A DNA stretch of 64,000 bases from NCBI RefSeq assembly GCF_004522095.1, contig NZ_SPUI01000003.1, forward strand, positions 868,001 to 932,000. The letters run 5' to 3'. A model generated the notes under the pieces. The model was not told the origin of the DNA, made no database searches, and was given only the letters and a program-made list of their open reading frames with translations. The stretch is from Nocardioides sp. 503 (GTDB taxonomy: Bacteria > Actinomycetota > Actinomycetes > Propionibacteriales > Nocardioidaceae). Positions 17,088-26,112 of this stretch are shown here, one piece after another (positions within the stretch are counted from its first letter, which is position 1; every line of letters starts with the position of its first letter). The position numbers and the translations under genes are program-made.

Positions 17088-18839
17088 TCAGAAGACGAAG
17101 TTCAGGACGATGACGATGGCGAGCGCGACACCGGCGAGCGGCATCGTACGGCGGTACCACGGGAACGTCGCCTCGTTGGCGTCGACCAGGTCCTCCCGCG
17201 GGGTCTCGGAGTAGACCAGGCCGCGCAGCTCCTCCGGCGGCTTCGGCTTGGTCATGAGCGAGACGACGACGCTCACCACGATGTCGACGACGAACGCCGC
17301 ACCGGCGGCCACGAAGGACGCACCCTGCCCGCTCAGCGAGATCCAGCCCTGGCTGAGGCTGCCGAGGACGTCGGTGGAGATGATCGCCACGACGATGGCC
17401 GCCAGGGTGCCGCTCACGAGGCCCGTCCAGCCGGCCGTGGCGGTCATCCGCTTCCAGAACATGCCGAGGATGAAGGTGGCGAAGAGCGGGGCGTTGAAGA
17501 ACCCGAACAGCGTCTGGAGGTAGTCCATGATGTTCGAGAAGTTCGACGCCAGCTGCGCGGTGCCGATGGCGACGACCGTGGCGCCCACCGTGGCGAGCCG
17601 CCCGATCTTGAGGTAGTAGGAGTCGTCGCGGTCCTTGACGAAGTACCGCTCCCACAGGTCGTAGCTGAAGACCGTGTTGAACGCCGAGATGTTGGCCGCC
17701 ATGCCGGCCATGAACGCCGCGAGCAGGCCGGCGATCGCCACGCCGAGCAGGCCGTTGGGCAGCAGGTCGCGCATCAGCAGGATCAGCGAGTCGTTGTACT
17801 GGACCGTGCCGCCGGCACCGCCCGAGACGGTCTCCCCCGCCTTGGTCTTGGCGATCTCGGTGACCAGGACCGCCGCGATCATGCCGGGCAGGATCGTGAT
17901 GAACGGGACCAGGATCTTGGGGAAGGCACCGATGATCGGGGTCTTGCGGGCCGAGGAGATGGAGTCGGTGGCCATCGCGCGCTGGACCTCGACGAAGTTC
18001 GTCGTCCAGTAGCCGAACGAGAGCACGAAGCCGAGACCGAAGACGATGCCGATGACCGAGAGGAAGTCGGAGTTGAAGCCGGTGAGCGCCGTGCCGGGCC
18101 AGGAGTTGAGCTGGTCGGCCGCCGGCGGGGCGCCGCCCGTGCCGGCGTTCTCGGTGATCCTGTCCTTCAGCCCGTCCCAGCCGCCGACCTGGTGCAGGCC
18201 GAGCAGCGTGAGCGGGAGCAGCGCCGCCACGATGACGAAGAACTGCAGCACCTCGTTGTAGATCGCCGCCGAGAGGCCGCCGAGCGTGATGTAGGACAGC
18301 ACGATCGCCGCCGCGACGAGCAGCGCCACGAGGAGGTTCCAGCCGAGCAGCGCCCGGATGATCGTGCCCAGCAGGAAGAGGTTGATGCCGGCGATCAGGA
18401 GCTGCGCGACGGCGAACGAGATCGAGTTGACCAGGTGGGCGCCGGTGCCGAAGCGGCGGAACATGAACTCGGGGACCGAGCGCACCTTGGAGCCGTAGTA
18501 GAACGGCATCATCACGACGCCGAGGAACAGCATCGCCGGGATGGCGCCGATCCAGAAGTAGTGGACGGCGGGCAGCCCGAACTGGGCGCCGTTGGCCGAC
18601 ATGCCCATGATCTCGACCGCGCCGAGGTTGGCCGAGATGAACGCCAGGCCGGTGACCCAGGCCGGCAGCGAGCGGCCCGACAGGAAGAAGTCGACCGAGT
18701 CCGAGATCTGGCGCCGCGCCACGACGCCGATCCCGAGGACCACGCCGAAGTACAGCAGGATGATCAGGTAGTCGACCCAGCTGGCCGAGATGATGGTGTC
18801 GCTCGCCATGGCGACGGGGACGGACAGGGAGCTCGCCAT
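17088..18839 (-). CDS. Sodium:solute symporter family protein (SSS)
   Basis: 583 residues with about 13-14 hydrophobic helices spread over the whole chain, the LeuT-fold layout of the SSS family. It has the family-type N-terminal FFLSGRSLPAWVTGLAFIS and NGAQFG. The middle has SYITLGGLSAAIYNEVLQFF, and later GYWTTNFVEVQRAMA, resembling SGLT-like sugar or inositol carriers more than proline or pantothenate carriers. It imports a solute with Na+; the substrate cannot be named from sequence. ATG 18839 is preceded by GAAGAGG; a second in-frame ATG 10 codons on is less well placed. Followed by the 89-residue membrane protein gene in the same operon. Confidence 0.9.
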   Translation of the reverse strand: MASSLSVPVAMASDTIISASWVDYLIILLYFGVVLGIGVVARRQISDSVDFFLSGRSLPAWVTGLAFISANLGAVEIMGMSANGAQFGLPAVHYFWIGAIPAMLFLGVVMMPFYYGSKVRSVPEFMFRRFGTGAHLVNSISFAVAQLLIAGINLFLLGTIIRALLGWNLLVALLVAAAIVLSYITLGGLSAAIYNEVLQFFVIVAALLPLTLLGLHQVGGWDGLKDRITENAGTGGAPPAADQLNSWPGTALTGFNSDFLSVIGIVFGLGFVLSFGYWTTNFVEVQRAMATDSISSARKTPIIGAFPKILVPFITILPGMIAAVLVTEIAKTKAGETVSGGAGGTVQYNDSLILLMRDLLPNGLLGVAIAGLLAAFMAGMAANISAFNTVFSYDLWERYFVKDRDDSYYLKIGRLATVGATVVAIGTAQLASNFSNIMDYLQTLFGFFNAPLFATFILGMFWKRMTATAGWTGLVSGTLAAIVVAIISTDVLGSLSQGWISLSGQGASFVAAGAAFVVDIVVSVVVSLMTKPKPPEELRGLVYSETPREDLVDANEATFPWYRRTMPLAGVALAIVIVLNFVF

Positions 18840-18950
18840 CGAGCGGCCTCTTCTCTACCGATCCAGTGGGGCGGCCCGTACGTGGACCACGAGTCCGTTT
18901 CCCCGCGGACGGCTGCCTGAAACACGGTTGTCACCTCCGGTCTCGGCCGG

Positions 18951-19016
18951 CGATGTCATCGCGACACCATTCTGATGTCACTGATGCTTGACATGACGTC
19001 ACTGTGGCGTCAGAGT
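18951..19016 (+). promoter_or_regulatory. Promoter with four helically phased TGRYGTCA-type operators
   Basis: -35 TTGACA (18988-18993) and a -10-like CAGAGT (19011-19016) are 17 bp apart and place the start of transcription at or just before ATG 19024, so the mRNA is probably leaderless or nearly so. CGATGTCA (18951), TGATGTCA (18973), TGACGTCA (18994) and TGGCGTCA (19005) begin 22, 21 and 11 bp apart, that is, on one face of the helix across the promoter. Autoregulation by the ribbon-helix-helix protein encoded next is the simplest reading. Confidence 0.6.
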
Positions 19017-19023
19017 GGTGCCT

Positions 19024-19566
19024 ATGGACATCACGCCGTACGTCGACAGCCTGCGCCGGGACCTCCTCGCCGCGGCCGAGGGCGCGGGGCCGGAGGCCCG
19101 GGAGGTCGCCGAGCGCCTCGGCTTCGCGCTCGACCCCGCCGCCCGCCTCGCCCTGATGGAGGCGATCTCCCAGGCGGCCTCGGAGATCACCGCCGAGATG
19201 CCGGCCGGCGGCGTCGACGTACGCCTCAACGGCCGAGAGCTCGACTTCGTCGTCGACGCGCCCGCCCTCGTGCCGCCGGCCCCGCCGGGGCCCCCCGCCC
19301 CGCCGGCGCCCACCGGCGAGACGGAGGAGGACGGCGGCGTCGCCCGGATCACCCTCCGTCTCCCCGAGGCGGTCAAGACCCGCGCGGAGGACGCCGCGGC
19401 GCAGGCCGGGCAGTCGCTCAACACCTGGCTCGTCAACGTCGTCCGCTCGGCCACCCACCACGGCTCCATCAACGTGGACATCGACCTGTCCAGCATCCCG
19501 TTCCTCGGGAGGGACCACTTCGGCGGCGGCACCAAGCCCGGTCGCCGCATGACCGGCTGGATCTAG
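19024..19566 (+). CDS. Ribbon-helix-helix (HicB-antitoxin-like) regulator
   Basis: 180 residues from ATG 19024. The N-terminal 75 residues (YVDSLRRDLLAAAE to LDFVVDAPA) resemble actinobacterial 'HicB family antitoxin' proteins. A Pro-rich linker (about 83-99) follows, then a ribbon-helix-helix domain RITLRLPEAVKTRAEDAAAQ, about residues 108-145, and a Gly-rich tail ending GRRMTGWI. Despite the common label there is no HicA-like toxin beside it. The next genes are a DUF4097 protein and a small basic protein, so it is more likely a local transcription regulator. The promoter overlaps a phased operator array. GTG at 19015 is a less likely start. Confidence 0.75.
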   Translation: MDITPYVDSLRRDLLAAAEGAGPEAREVAERLGFALDPAARLALMEAISQAASEITAEMPAGGVDVRLNGRELDFVVDAPALVPPAPPGPPAPPAPTGETEEDGGVARITLRLPEAVKTRAEDAAAQAGQSLNTWLVNVVRSATHHGSINVDIDLSSIPFLGRDHFGGGTKPGRRMTGWI

Positions 19567-19586
19567 CAGACCCCACCCACCCACCC

Positions 19587-19609
19587 GGGACCGGCGACAG
19601 GCCGGTCCC
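19587..19609 (+). terminator. Short hairpin between the RHH and DUF4097 genes
   Basis: GGGACCGGC (19587-19595) and GCCGGTCCC (19601-19609) form a perfect 9-bp stem with a 5-base loop, 21 bp after the RHH stop and 31 bp before the next ATG. It may reduce read-through or stabilise the upstream mRNA end. No T-run follows. Confidence 0.45.
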
Positions 19610-19639
19610 GCGGACGAACACACCCGAAAGAGGACCGCC

Positions 19640-20464
19640 ATGACCGTGCACCACTTCGAGACGCTGCACCCCGTGCGCCTGTACGTCGAGCTCGGCAAGG
19701 GCTCGGTGCGGGTGAGCGCCACCGACACCACCGAGTCCCACGTCGAGGTCTCCGGCCGCGACGCCGCCGACGTGCTCGTCGAGCAGGCCGGTGACCAGCT
19801 CACGGTCGTCGCACCCCGCCAGCGCGGCGGCTTCCTCAGCGGCGACTCGGCGCTGCACGTCGTGGTCACCGTGCCCACGCACAGCGACGTGGCCGTCAAG
19901 AGCGGCAGCGCCGACATCGACTGCCGCGGCACGTTCGGGGCCGGGCAGGTCAAGAGCGGCTCGGGCGACGTCATCCTCGAGGCGTTCGGGCGCCCCGCGA
20001 CGATCGAGACCGGCTCGGGCGACATCCGCATCGAGCGGGCCGAGTCCGAGCTGCGCGTCAAGAGCGGCTCCGGCGACGTCCACGTGGAGCACACCGCCTC
20101 GGCCGTGGCCGTCTCCACGGGTTCCGGCGACGTCCAGGTCGGCACCAACAACGGCCCCGCCGTCGTCAAGACCGGCTCCGGCGACCTCAAGGTCGTCGAG
20201 GCCACCCACGACGTCTCGCTGTCCACCGGCAGCGGCGACCTGCACATCACCACCGCGAGCCGCGGCCGCTTCACGATCAAGGGCGCCTCGGGCGACGTCC
20301 GGATCGGCATCCCCGCCGGGGTGCCGGTCTGGACCGACATCTCGACCATCACCGGGCGCATCCACTCCACCCTCCAGGGCGCCGGACAGCCCGAGGAGGG
20401 CGCCGACCACGTCGAGGTCCGCGCCAAGACCGTCAGCGGCGACGTCGTCCTCACCGAGGTCTGA
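19640..20464 (+). CDS. DUF4097 family beta-repeat protein
   Basis: 274 residues, no signal peptide. From residue about 85 a repeat of 18-21 residues recurs about nine times, each with a turn of the form (K/T)(S/T)GSGD followed by a V/I-x-V/I strand: VKSGSADI, VKSGSGDV, IETGSGDI, VKSGSGDV, VSTGSGDV, VKTGSGDL, LSTGSGDL, IKGASGDV and, at the C-terminus, TVSGDV. This is the DUF4097 single-stranded beta-helix-like pattern. Start ATG 19640 is preceded by AAAGAGG. It follows the RHH gene and precedes a 52-residue protein gene. No catalytic residues are evident; a scaffold or envelope-stress role is possible but unproven. Confidence 0.85.
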   Translation: MTVHHFETLHPVRLYVELGKGSVRVSATDTTESHVEVSGRDAADVLVEQAGDQLTVVAPRQRGGFLSGDSALHVVVTVPTHSDVAVKSGSADIDCRGTFGAGQVKSGSGDVILEAFGRPATIETGSGDIRIERAESELRVKSGSGDVHVEHTASAVAVSTGSGDVQVGTNNGPAVVKTGSGDLKVVEATHDVSLSTGSGDLHITTASRGRFTIKGASGDVRIGIPAGVPVWTDISTITGRIHSTLQGAGQPEEGADHVEVRAKTVSGDVVLTEV

Positions 20465-20501
20465 GCCTCCCGCCACCGTGCACCCACCGTCACGACCCCG
20501 C

Positions 20502-20530
20502 CCACCACCACCACCACCGCCACCACCACC
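20502..20530. repeat. CCACCA-type short tandem repeat in the leader of a small gene
   Basis: Nine CCA/CAC-type triplets with one interruption (CCG CCA) fill 29 bp between the DUF4097 gene and the 52-codon gene, just before the GGAG ribosome site at 20535. Such tracts can slip; a change in length would alter the spacing upstream of the ribosome site only slightly. Confidence 0.6.
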
Positions 20531-20546
20531 GAAACGGAGCACCACC

Positions 20547-20705
20547 ATGAGCGCCTTCGACCCCCTGATGCTGACCCTGGCCCGCCACCAGATCGACGAG
20601 CGCGTGGCGCGGGCCGCGCGCCCCGTGCGCGAGGCACGACCCACGCGCCGCCACGAGCGCACCGCCCGCCGGCTGCGCGCGCTCGCGGACCGCCTCGACT
20701 CCTGA
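20547..20705 (+). CDS. Small basic protein (52 aa) at the end of the RHH/DUF4097 operon
   Basis: ATG 20547 follows GGAG at the right distance. The product starts MSAFDPLMLTLARHQIDERV and continues as an Arg-rich helix (14 Arg of 52 residues) ending LRALADRLDS. It has no TM segment. It is probably a helical nucleic-acid- or protein-binding peptide. It lies 82 bp after DUF4097 on the same strand, so it is likely co-transcribed. No family is recognised. Confidence 0.6.
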   Translation: MSAFDPLMLTLARHQIDERVARAARPVREARPTRRHERTARRLRALADRLDS

Positions 20706-20762
20706 CGCCCGCTTCCTGAAACGCAGGTGCCGACCGGCACCGCGCTCTGCCACCATCGACCC

Positions 20763-21671
20763 GTGACCCCGGCCCGTCTGGGCCTGCTCCAGGTCTCGCT
20801 CGCCGGCATCCTCTGGGGCACCGGAGGCCTCGCCGTCCAGGTCGTCCGCGACGCGACGCCGATGTCCGTCCTGGTCATCAGCGCGTGGCGGATGCTCGTC
20901 GCCGCGGTCGTCCTCGGTCTCGCGGTCCTGCTGCTGCGCCGTCTCGGCGCGGTGGCCGACCTGCTGCGCGAGCAGCCCCGCCGCGCGGTGCTGGTGGGGG
21001 CCAGCACGGCGGCCTACCAGGCGCTCTACTTCGGCGCGGTCGTCCAGGTCGGCGTCTCGGTCGCGACCGTGGTCAGCCTGGGTCTCGCGCCGGTCCTGCT
21101 GACGGTGGGCGAGTCCGTGCGCGCCCGGCGGCGGCCGACGCCCACGAGGCTGCTGGTCCTGGCCGCCGCCGTGGGCGGGCTGCTGCTCGTGAGCGTCGGC
21201 GCGGGCGGCGGCGCCGGTCCGCACCCGGTGCTCGGCGTGCTGGCGGCGGTCGGGTCGGGGTCGGCCTACGCGCTGACCACGGTCCTGGGCCGCCCGCTCG
21301 CGCAGACCTGCGGACCGCTGGCGCTGACCACGACGACCACGACGGTCGGCGCCGTCGTGCTGCTGCCGCTGGCCCTCGTGAGCGGGCTGTCCGGCAGCCC
21401 GGTCGTGACCGCCGACGCGGTGGCCGTGGCCACGCTGGCCTACCTCGGCCTGGTCACCATGGCCCTCGCCTACGCCCTGCTGTACGCCGGCCTGCGCACC
21501 ACGTCGGGCAGCACAGCCGTCATCGCCACCCTGCTCGAGCCCGCGACCGCCGCGGTGGTCGCGGCCGTCTTCCTCGACGAGCGGATCGGCGTGGCCGGGA
21601 TGGCCGGGACGGCCCTGATCCTGGCCGCCGTGGCGGGGCTCGGCGAGGAGCCCGCGGTCCCTCCGGGCTAG
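20763..21671 (+). CDS. EamA/DMT family transporter
   Basis: 302 residues from GTG 20763 (VTPARLGLLQVSLAGILWGT). It has ten predicted TM helices in two five-helix EamA repeats (about residues 5-140 and 150-290). The conserved GILWGTGGLAVQ and SAWRMLVAA occur in the first repeat, and STAVIATLLEPATAAVVAAVFLDE, with the family's E-P-A motif, in the second. Members export or import small metabolites such as amino acids or nucleosides; the substrate is unknown. An in-frame ATG 36 bp earlier is less likely because it adds polar residues before the first helix. Confidence 0.88.
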   Translation: MTPARLGLLQVSLAGILWGTGGLAVQVVRDATPMSVLVISAWRMLVAAVVLGLAVLLLRRLGAVADLLREQPRRAVLVGASTAAYQALYFGAVVQVGVSVATVVSLGLAPVLLTVGESVRARRRPTPTRLLVLAAAVGGLLLVSVGAGGGAGPHPVLGVLAAVGSGSAYALTTVLGRPLAQTCGPLALTTTTTTVGAVVLLPLALVSGLSGSPVVTADAVAVATLAYLGLVTMALAYALLYAGLRTTSGSTAVIATLLEPATAAVVAAVFLDERIGVAGMAGTALILAAVAGLGEEPAVPPG

Positions 21672-21681
21672 CGGTCCCGGC

Positions 21682-22632
21682 TCAGGACTTCATCGCGACG
21701 CCGAGGCGCCAGTAGCCCATGAAGGCCACCTGCCGCCGGTCGACCTCGAGGTCCTTGACCAGAGCCCGGCGCAGCCCGGTGACGAGCCGGGACTCCCCCG
21801 CGATCCAGGCGTAGAGGCCGTCCAGGTCGTGGCCGACCACGGTGACGGCCTCGTCGATGTCCTCGCCGGAGGAGGAGTAGGTCGGGGTCTCCCACAGGTC
21901 GGGGTCGACCTCGTCGACCTCGGGCAGGTCGAGAGGCGCGCCGAGGTGGTCGAGCACCGCCTGCGTCACGGCGACGCCGCGCTCGGCGCCGTCGCGCGGC
22001 AGCCAGGTGACGGTGACGCCCACGGGATGGCGGACGGTCTGGACGTCGGCGCTCAGCGGCACCTCGAGGTACGCCGCCCCGCGCGCGTCGACGGGCAGGT
22101 CGGCCAGGATGCTCGCGATCGCCGGTACGGCGGTCTCGTCACCGGCGAGCAGCAGCCGGTCCGCCGCGCCGGGCACGAACTCGATGCCGCCGAAGGGCAC
22201 CCCGCGGCGCGGCGCCATCACCACCAGCCGGTCGCCGACACTGACCTGCTCGGCCCAGGCCGCGCCGGGTCCGAGCGGCCCGTCGCCGACGTGGAGCACG
22301 ATGTCCACGACCAGGCGGGTGTCCGCGCCGGACCCGCGCACGTCGCGCACCGTGTAGGTGCGCATGTGACCGCGCTCCTCGGCCGGTCGCTCGAACCACG
22401 CCGCCATCGCGGCCTCGTCGACGCCGGCCACGTGCGGCACCCCGTCGGTCCCGGGGAAGACGAGCTTGATGCGCTGGTCGTAGAGCGGGCCGTCGACCCC
22501 GAACTCCGCCAGCGCGGGCGAGCCGAGCTCCACCCGGACGAAGCTCGGCGAGAGCCGGTCGACCAGGACCACCTCGACCTGCTCGAGCAGGAGCGGCAGG
22601 TCGTTGGAGGTGGCGGAAGAGGTGACGGTCAT
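21682..22632 (-). CDS. Siderophore-interacting protein (FAD-dependent ferric reductase)
   Basis: 316 residues. SIP-family ferric-siderophore reductases release iron in the cytoplasm using FAD and NAD(P)H. The FAD-binding part has MRTYTVRDVR (the RxYTxR flavin motif), VDIVLH and GPGAAWAEQVSVGDRL. The C-terminal SIP domain has LLLAGDETAVPAIASILADLP and ends with GYWRLGVAMKS, the Y/W-R-xG motif of the family. A likely DtxR/IdeR box lies 25-43 bp upstream, so expression should rise in iron limitation. No siderophore synthesis or uptake genes are next to it. Confidence 0.93.
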   Translation of the reverse strand: MTVTSSATSNDLPLLLEQVEVVLVDRLSPSFVRVELGSPALAEFGVDGPLYDQRIKLVFPGTDGVPHVAGVDEAAMAAWFERPAEERGHMRTYTVRDVRGSGADTRLVVDIVLHVGDGPLGPGAAWAEQVSVGDRLVVMAPRRGVPFGGIEFVPGAADRLLLAGDETAVPAIASILADLPVDARGAAYLEVPLSADVQTVRHPVGVTVTWLPRDGAERGVAVTQAVLDHLGAPLDLPEVDEVDPDLWETPTYSSSGEDIDEAVTVVGHDLDGLYAWIAGESRLVTGLRRALVKDLEVDRRQVAFMGYWRLGVAMKS

Positions 22633-22656
22633 CGGCGAGTCCTCGGTGAGGTTGTC

Positions 22657-22675
22657 CTAAGTTAGGACGACCTTA
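22657..22675 (-). promoter_or_regulatory. DtxR/IdeR-type iron box
   Basis: CTAAGTTAGGACGACCTTA matches 13 of 19 bases of the classical TTAGGTTAGGCTAACCTAA iron-box consensus, including the TTAGG and ACCT halves. It lies 25-43 bp before the siderophore-interacting protein ATG, where it would cover the promoter. Iron-loaded IdeR/DtxR would repress there. Confidence 0.65.
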
Positions 22676-22694
22676 CCTGCGGTCCGGCCGACGG

Positions 22695-23270
22695 TCAGAT
22701 CGGGGTGCGGTGGAAGTTCTGGAACGACCGCGACGGCGTGGGCCCGCGCTGACCCTGGTAGCGCGAGCCGTACTTCTCCGAGCCGTAGGGGTGCTGCGAG
22801 GGCGAGGTGAGCCGGAAGAAGCAGAACTGGCCGATCTTCATCCCCGGGTAGAGCTTGATCGGCAGGGTCGCGACGTTGGCCAGCTCGAGGGTGACGTGGC
22901 CGGAGAAGCCGGGGTCCACGAAGCCGGCGGTCGCGTGGGTCAGCAGGCCCAGGCGGCCCAGGGAGGACTTGCCCTCCACCCGCGCGGCGACGTCGTCGGG
23001 CAGCGAGACCACCTCGTAGGTGGAGCCGAGCACGAACTCACCGGGGTGCAGGATGAACGGCTCGTCGCCCTCGGGCTCGACCTCGCGGGTCAGGTCCGAC
23101 TGGTCGGCTGCCGGGTCGATGTGGGGGTAGCGGTGGTTCTCGAAGACCCGGAAGAACCGGTCGAGCCGCACGTCGATGGACGACGGCTGCAACATCGCCG
23201 GGTCCCAGGGGTCCATGGCGACGCGGCCGGCGTCGATCTCGGCCAGGATGTCGCGGTCGCTCAGCAGCAC
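22695..23270 (-). CDS. dcd: dCTP deaminase
   Basis: 191 residues, normal for Dcd. It supplies dUTP (or dUMP in bifunctional actinobacterial enzymes) for thymidylate synthesis. [12 protein letters not shown] is the usual N-terminus. [21 protein letters not shown] and [15 protein letters not shown] (with the catalytic Glu) are the conserved active-site blocks. [12 protein letters not shown] and the C-terminal lid [15 protein letters not shown] follow. Many actinobacterial homologues are bifunctional dCTP deaminase/dUTPases, and this one looks like that group, but sequence alone does not prove it. It is divergent from the hybrid kinase gene. Confidence 0.96.
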   Translation of the reverse strand: MLLSDRDILAEIDAGRVAMDPWDPAMLQPSSIDVRLDRFFRVFENHRYPHIDPAADQSDLTREVEPEGDEPFILHPGEFVLGSTYEVVSLPDDVAARVEGKSSLGRLGLLTHATAGFVDPGFSGHVTLELANVATLPIKLYPGMKIGQFCFFRLTSPSQHPYGSEKYGSRYQGQRGPTPSRSFQNFHRTPI

Positions 23271-23314
23271 GGCACGACCTTAGTGCCTGACCTGGCCCGC
23301 GAACGGGCGGTCTC

Positions 23315-26083
23315 GTGGGACCCTGGACCGTGCAGCTCTCCCGTCAGGTCGGTCGCGTCAGCCGGACCGCCACCGCGGCCGTGGCCGGTGCGGTCCTGAC
23401 GAACATCGTGCTGCTGGGCTACCTCGGGCTGCACGCCGACCCCGTCACGGCCCGCGCCTCCGACGCCGGGCGCGAGATCCGCCTGGCCCACCTGGCGATG
23501 CTCGACCAGGAGACCGGCCTGCGCGCCTACCTCATCACGGGCAACGACCGCGACCTGGAGCCGTACGAGGCGGGCGTCGAGGACCTCCGCGAGCACCTCG
23601 CCGAGGCCCGTGAGTACCTCGCCGACGAGCCGGGGATGCTCGCGCTCCTGGACACCCAGGAGCAGGCCATCGAGCGGTGGTCGCAGCGGTGGGCCGAGGA
23701 GGCGGTGCGCGACGGGCGGGAGATCGCCGCCAACGACCGCGGCGCCGAGAAGCGCATCTTCGTGGACACCGGCCGGGTGCTGTTCGACACCTACCGCGCC
23801 GCGCAGGAGGACACCGAGAGCGCCGCCAACGACCTGCGCGCCGACGCCGAGGCGCTGCAGCAGCAGGCCGTCCTGGTGGCGTTCGTGGTGCAGGTGCTCG
23901 TGCTCGTCGTGGGCCTGCTGGTCGTGCGCCGGCGCGCCCGCGCCCTCAGCGCGTCGGTCGTCGAGCCCGTCGACGGGCTGCTGAACACCATCGGCCACCT
24001 GCGCGACGGCGACCTGAGCTCGCGCAGCACCCCGGAGGGACCGGCCGAGCTCAAGGCGATCGGCCGCGGCCTGGACGAGATGGCCGAGGCGCTGGAGACC
24101 GAGCGCGCCACCACCCGCCGCCGCTCCGAGGAGCTGATCGAGGCCCGGCGCGAGGCCGACGAGGCCAACGCCGCCAAGTCGGCGTTCCTCGCCACCATGA
24201 GCCACGAGATCCGCACCCCGATGAACGCCGTGATCGGCATGTCCGGGCTGCTGCTCGACACGCCCCTGAGCGACGAGCAGCGCGAGTTCGCGGAGACCGT
24301 ACGCCGCAGCGGGGACTCGCTGCTCACGATCATCAACGACGTGCTGGACTTCTCGAAGATCGAGTCGGGCGAGCTCGAGCTGGAGAAGCACGACTTCGTG
24401 CTGCGCGACTGCGTCGAGAGCGCCCTGGACCTGCTGGCCGCCCAGGCCTCCGCACAGGGCCTCGACCTGGTCTGCCAGATCGACCCCGACGTGCCCCCGG
24501 TCGTCGAGGGCGACGTCACCCGCGTGCGACAGATCCTGGTCAACCTGCTCGGCAACGCCGTGAAGTTCACCCAGCGCGGCGAGGTGCTGCTGACGGTCAG
24601 CACCGTGGGGGACGAGCCGGACGACAAGGGTCGCCGGACCCTCTCCCTCGCGGTGAGCGACACCGGTGTCGGCATCCCCGCCGAGCGCATGGACCGGCTC
24701 TTCCGCTCCTTCAGCCAGGTCGACAGCAGCACCACCCGCACCCACGGCGGCACCGGCCTCGGCCTGGCGATCAGCCTGCGGCTCGCGGAGGCGATGGGCG
24801 GCCGCCTGGACGTCACCAGCACCCTGGGCAGCGGCTCGACGTTCACCCTCGTGGTGCCGCTGCGACCGGGCCTGGAGGTGGAGGACCGGGTGCGGGTCGC
24901 CCCGGCCGAGCTGCCCGGCAAGCGGGCCCTGGTCGTCGACGACAACGCCACCAACCGCCGCATCCTGCGCGCGCAGCTCGAGGCCTGGGGCATGACCGTC
25001 GACGACCACGGCCACCCCGGCTCCGCGCTCGCCCACGCCGGCCAGGCCGCGACGCCCTACGACGTCGCGCTCCTCGACATGAACATGCCCGGCCTCGACG
25101 GCGCCCGGCTGGCCGCCGCGCTGCGCCGGCTGGACGGCTGGGAGGCGGTCCCGGTCATCCTGCTCACCTCGCTGGGCGAGCGGGTCGCGGTGCCGCAGGT
25201 GCCCGACGCCGTCCACCTGACCAAGCCGGTCAAGGCCGCCGCGCTGCGCACCACCGTCGCGCGCGTGCTCGGCTCCACCGAGAGCGAGGCCGACGGCACG
25301 CCGTCCCTCGACCACGTCGGCCGCCTGCGCCTGCTGCTCGCCGAGGACAACCCCGTCAACCAGCGGGTCGCGGTGCTGATCCTCGAGCGCCTGGGCCAGC
25401 GCCCGGTCGTGGTCGGCAACGGCCAGGAGGCGCTGGAGGCCGTGCGCAGCGCGCCCTACGACCTGGTCCTGATGGACGTGCAGATGCCGGTGATGGACGG
25501 CCTCGAGGCGACCCGGCGGATCCGCGCCGAGCTGCCGGCGGCCCGCCAGCCGCGCATCGTGGCCATGACGGCCAACGCGCTCAACGACGACCGCGACGCC
25601 AGCCTCGAGGCCGGCATGGACGACCACCTCGCCAAGCCCGTGCGGGCCGAGGACCTGGTCGCGGTGCTGGCCCGGGTCCGTCGCCGCTTCCCCGAGCCCG
25701 AGCCGGAGCCCCCGCCGTTGGAGCCGGAGCCCTCGTCCTCGACCGGACCGGCGGTCGACCCGGCCGCCCTCGACACCCTCACCGAGCACCTCGGCGCCGG
25801 CGCCGACGACTTCCGGGAGTCGCTGGTGCACGCCTGGCGCCGCGAGTCGCGTCACCAGATCGAGCTGCTCGACGTCGCCGCGACCGGCGACGACCGCGAC
25901 GGGGTGGGCGCCATCCTGCACAGCCTGCGCTCCTCCAGCGCGGCCCTCGGCGCGGTCGCGCTGGCCGCGGTGTGCCAGTCGATCGAGACGACGCTGCGCG
26001 CCGGTGACCCCCTCGACCTGGTCGCGGCCGCCTCGTGCGTCCACCACGAGGTCGACCGCGCCGACGAGGCCTTCGGCGCCTGA
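23315..26083 (+). CDS. Hybrid sensor histidine kinase: CHASE3-HAMP-HisKA-HATPase-REC-REC-HPt
   Basis: 922 residues from GTG 23315 (GTG 23330 is an alternative). Order: TM1 (about 20-40), a CHASE3-like periplasmic domain ([23 protein letters not shown], read in parts), TM2 (about 185-208) and HAMP. HisKA follows with [20 protein letters not shown] (His297). The HATPase has [10 protein letters not shown] and [12 protein letters not shown]1 has its phospho-acceptor at Asp588 (LLDMNMPG) and REC2 at Asp721 ([11 protein letters not shown]). The C-terminal HPt has [14 protein letters not shown] with His869. A complete His-Asp-His phosphorelay therefore sits in one polypeptide. No separate output regulator is adjacent. 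CHASE3 ligands are not known. Confidence 0.93.
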   Translation: MGPWTVQLSRQVGRVSRTATAAVAGAVLTNIVLLGYLGLHADPVTARASDAGREIRLAHLAMLDQETGLRAYLITGNDRDLEPYEAGVEDLREHLAEAREYLADEPGMLALLDTQEQAIERWSQRWAEEAVRDGREIAANDRGAEKRIFVDTGRVLFDTYRAAQEDTESAANDLRADAEALQQQAVLVAFVVQVLVLVVGLLVVRRRARALSASVVEPVDGLLNTIGHLRDGDLSSRSTPEGPAELKAIGRGLDEMAEALETERATTRRRSEELIEARREADEANAAKSAFLATMSHEIRTPMNAVIGMSGLLLDTPLSDEQREFAETVRRSGDSLLTIINDVLDFSKIESGELELEKHDFVLRDCVESALDLLAAQASAQGLDLVCQIDPDVPPVVEGDVTRVRQILVNLLGNAVKFTQRGEVLLTVSTVGDEPDDKGRRTLSLAVSDTGVGIPAERMDRLFRSFSQVDSSTTRTHGGTGLGLAISLRLAEAMGGRLDVTSTLGSGSTFTLVVPLRPGLEVEDRVRVAPAELPGKRALVVDDNATNRRILRAQLEAWGMTVDDHGHPGSALAHAGQAATPYDVALLDMNMPGLDGARLAAALRRLDGWEAVPVILLTSLGERVAVPQVPDAVHLTKPVKAAALRTTVARVLGSTESEADGTPSLDHVGRLRLLLAEDNPVNQRVAVLILERLGQRPVVVGNGQEALEAVRSAPYDLVLMDVQMPVMDGLEATRRIRAELPAARQPRIVAMTANALNDDRDASLEAGMDDHLAKPVRAEDLVAVLARVRRRFPEPEPEPPPLEPEPSSSTGPAVDPAALDTLTEHLGAGADDFRESLVHAWRRESRHQIELLDVAATGDDRDGVGAILHSLRSSSAALGAVALAAVCQSIETTLRAGDPLDLVAAASCVHHEVDRADEAFGA

Positions 26084-26112
26084 GCACCCACCCGCCGGGC
26101 AGGATGGGCACC

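Noticed and set aside
19024..19566. HicA/HicB toxin-antitoxin system
   Set aside because: The protein has an RHH domain like HicB-labelled proteins, but there is no HicA-type toxin gene on either side.
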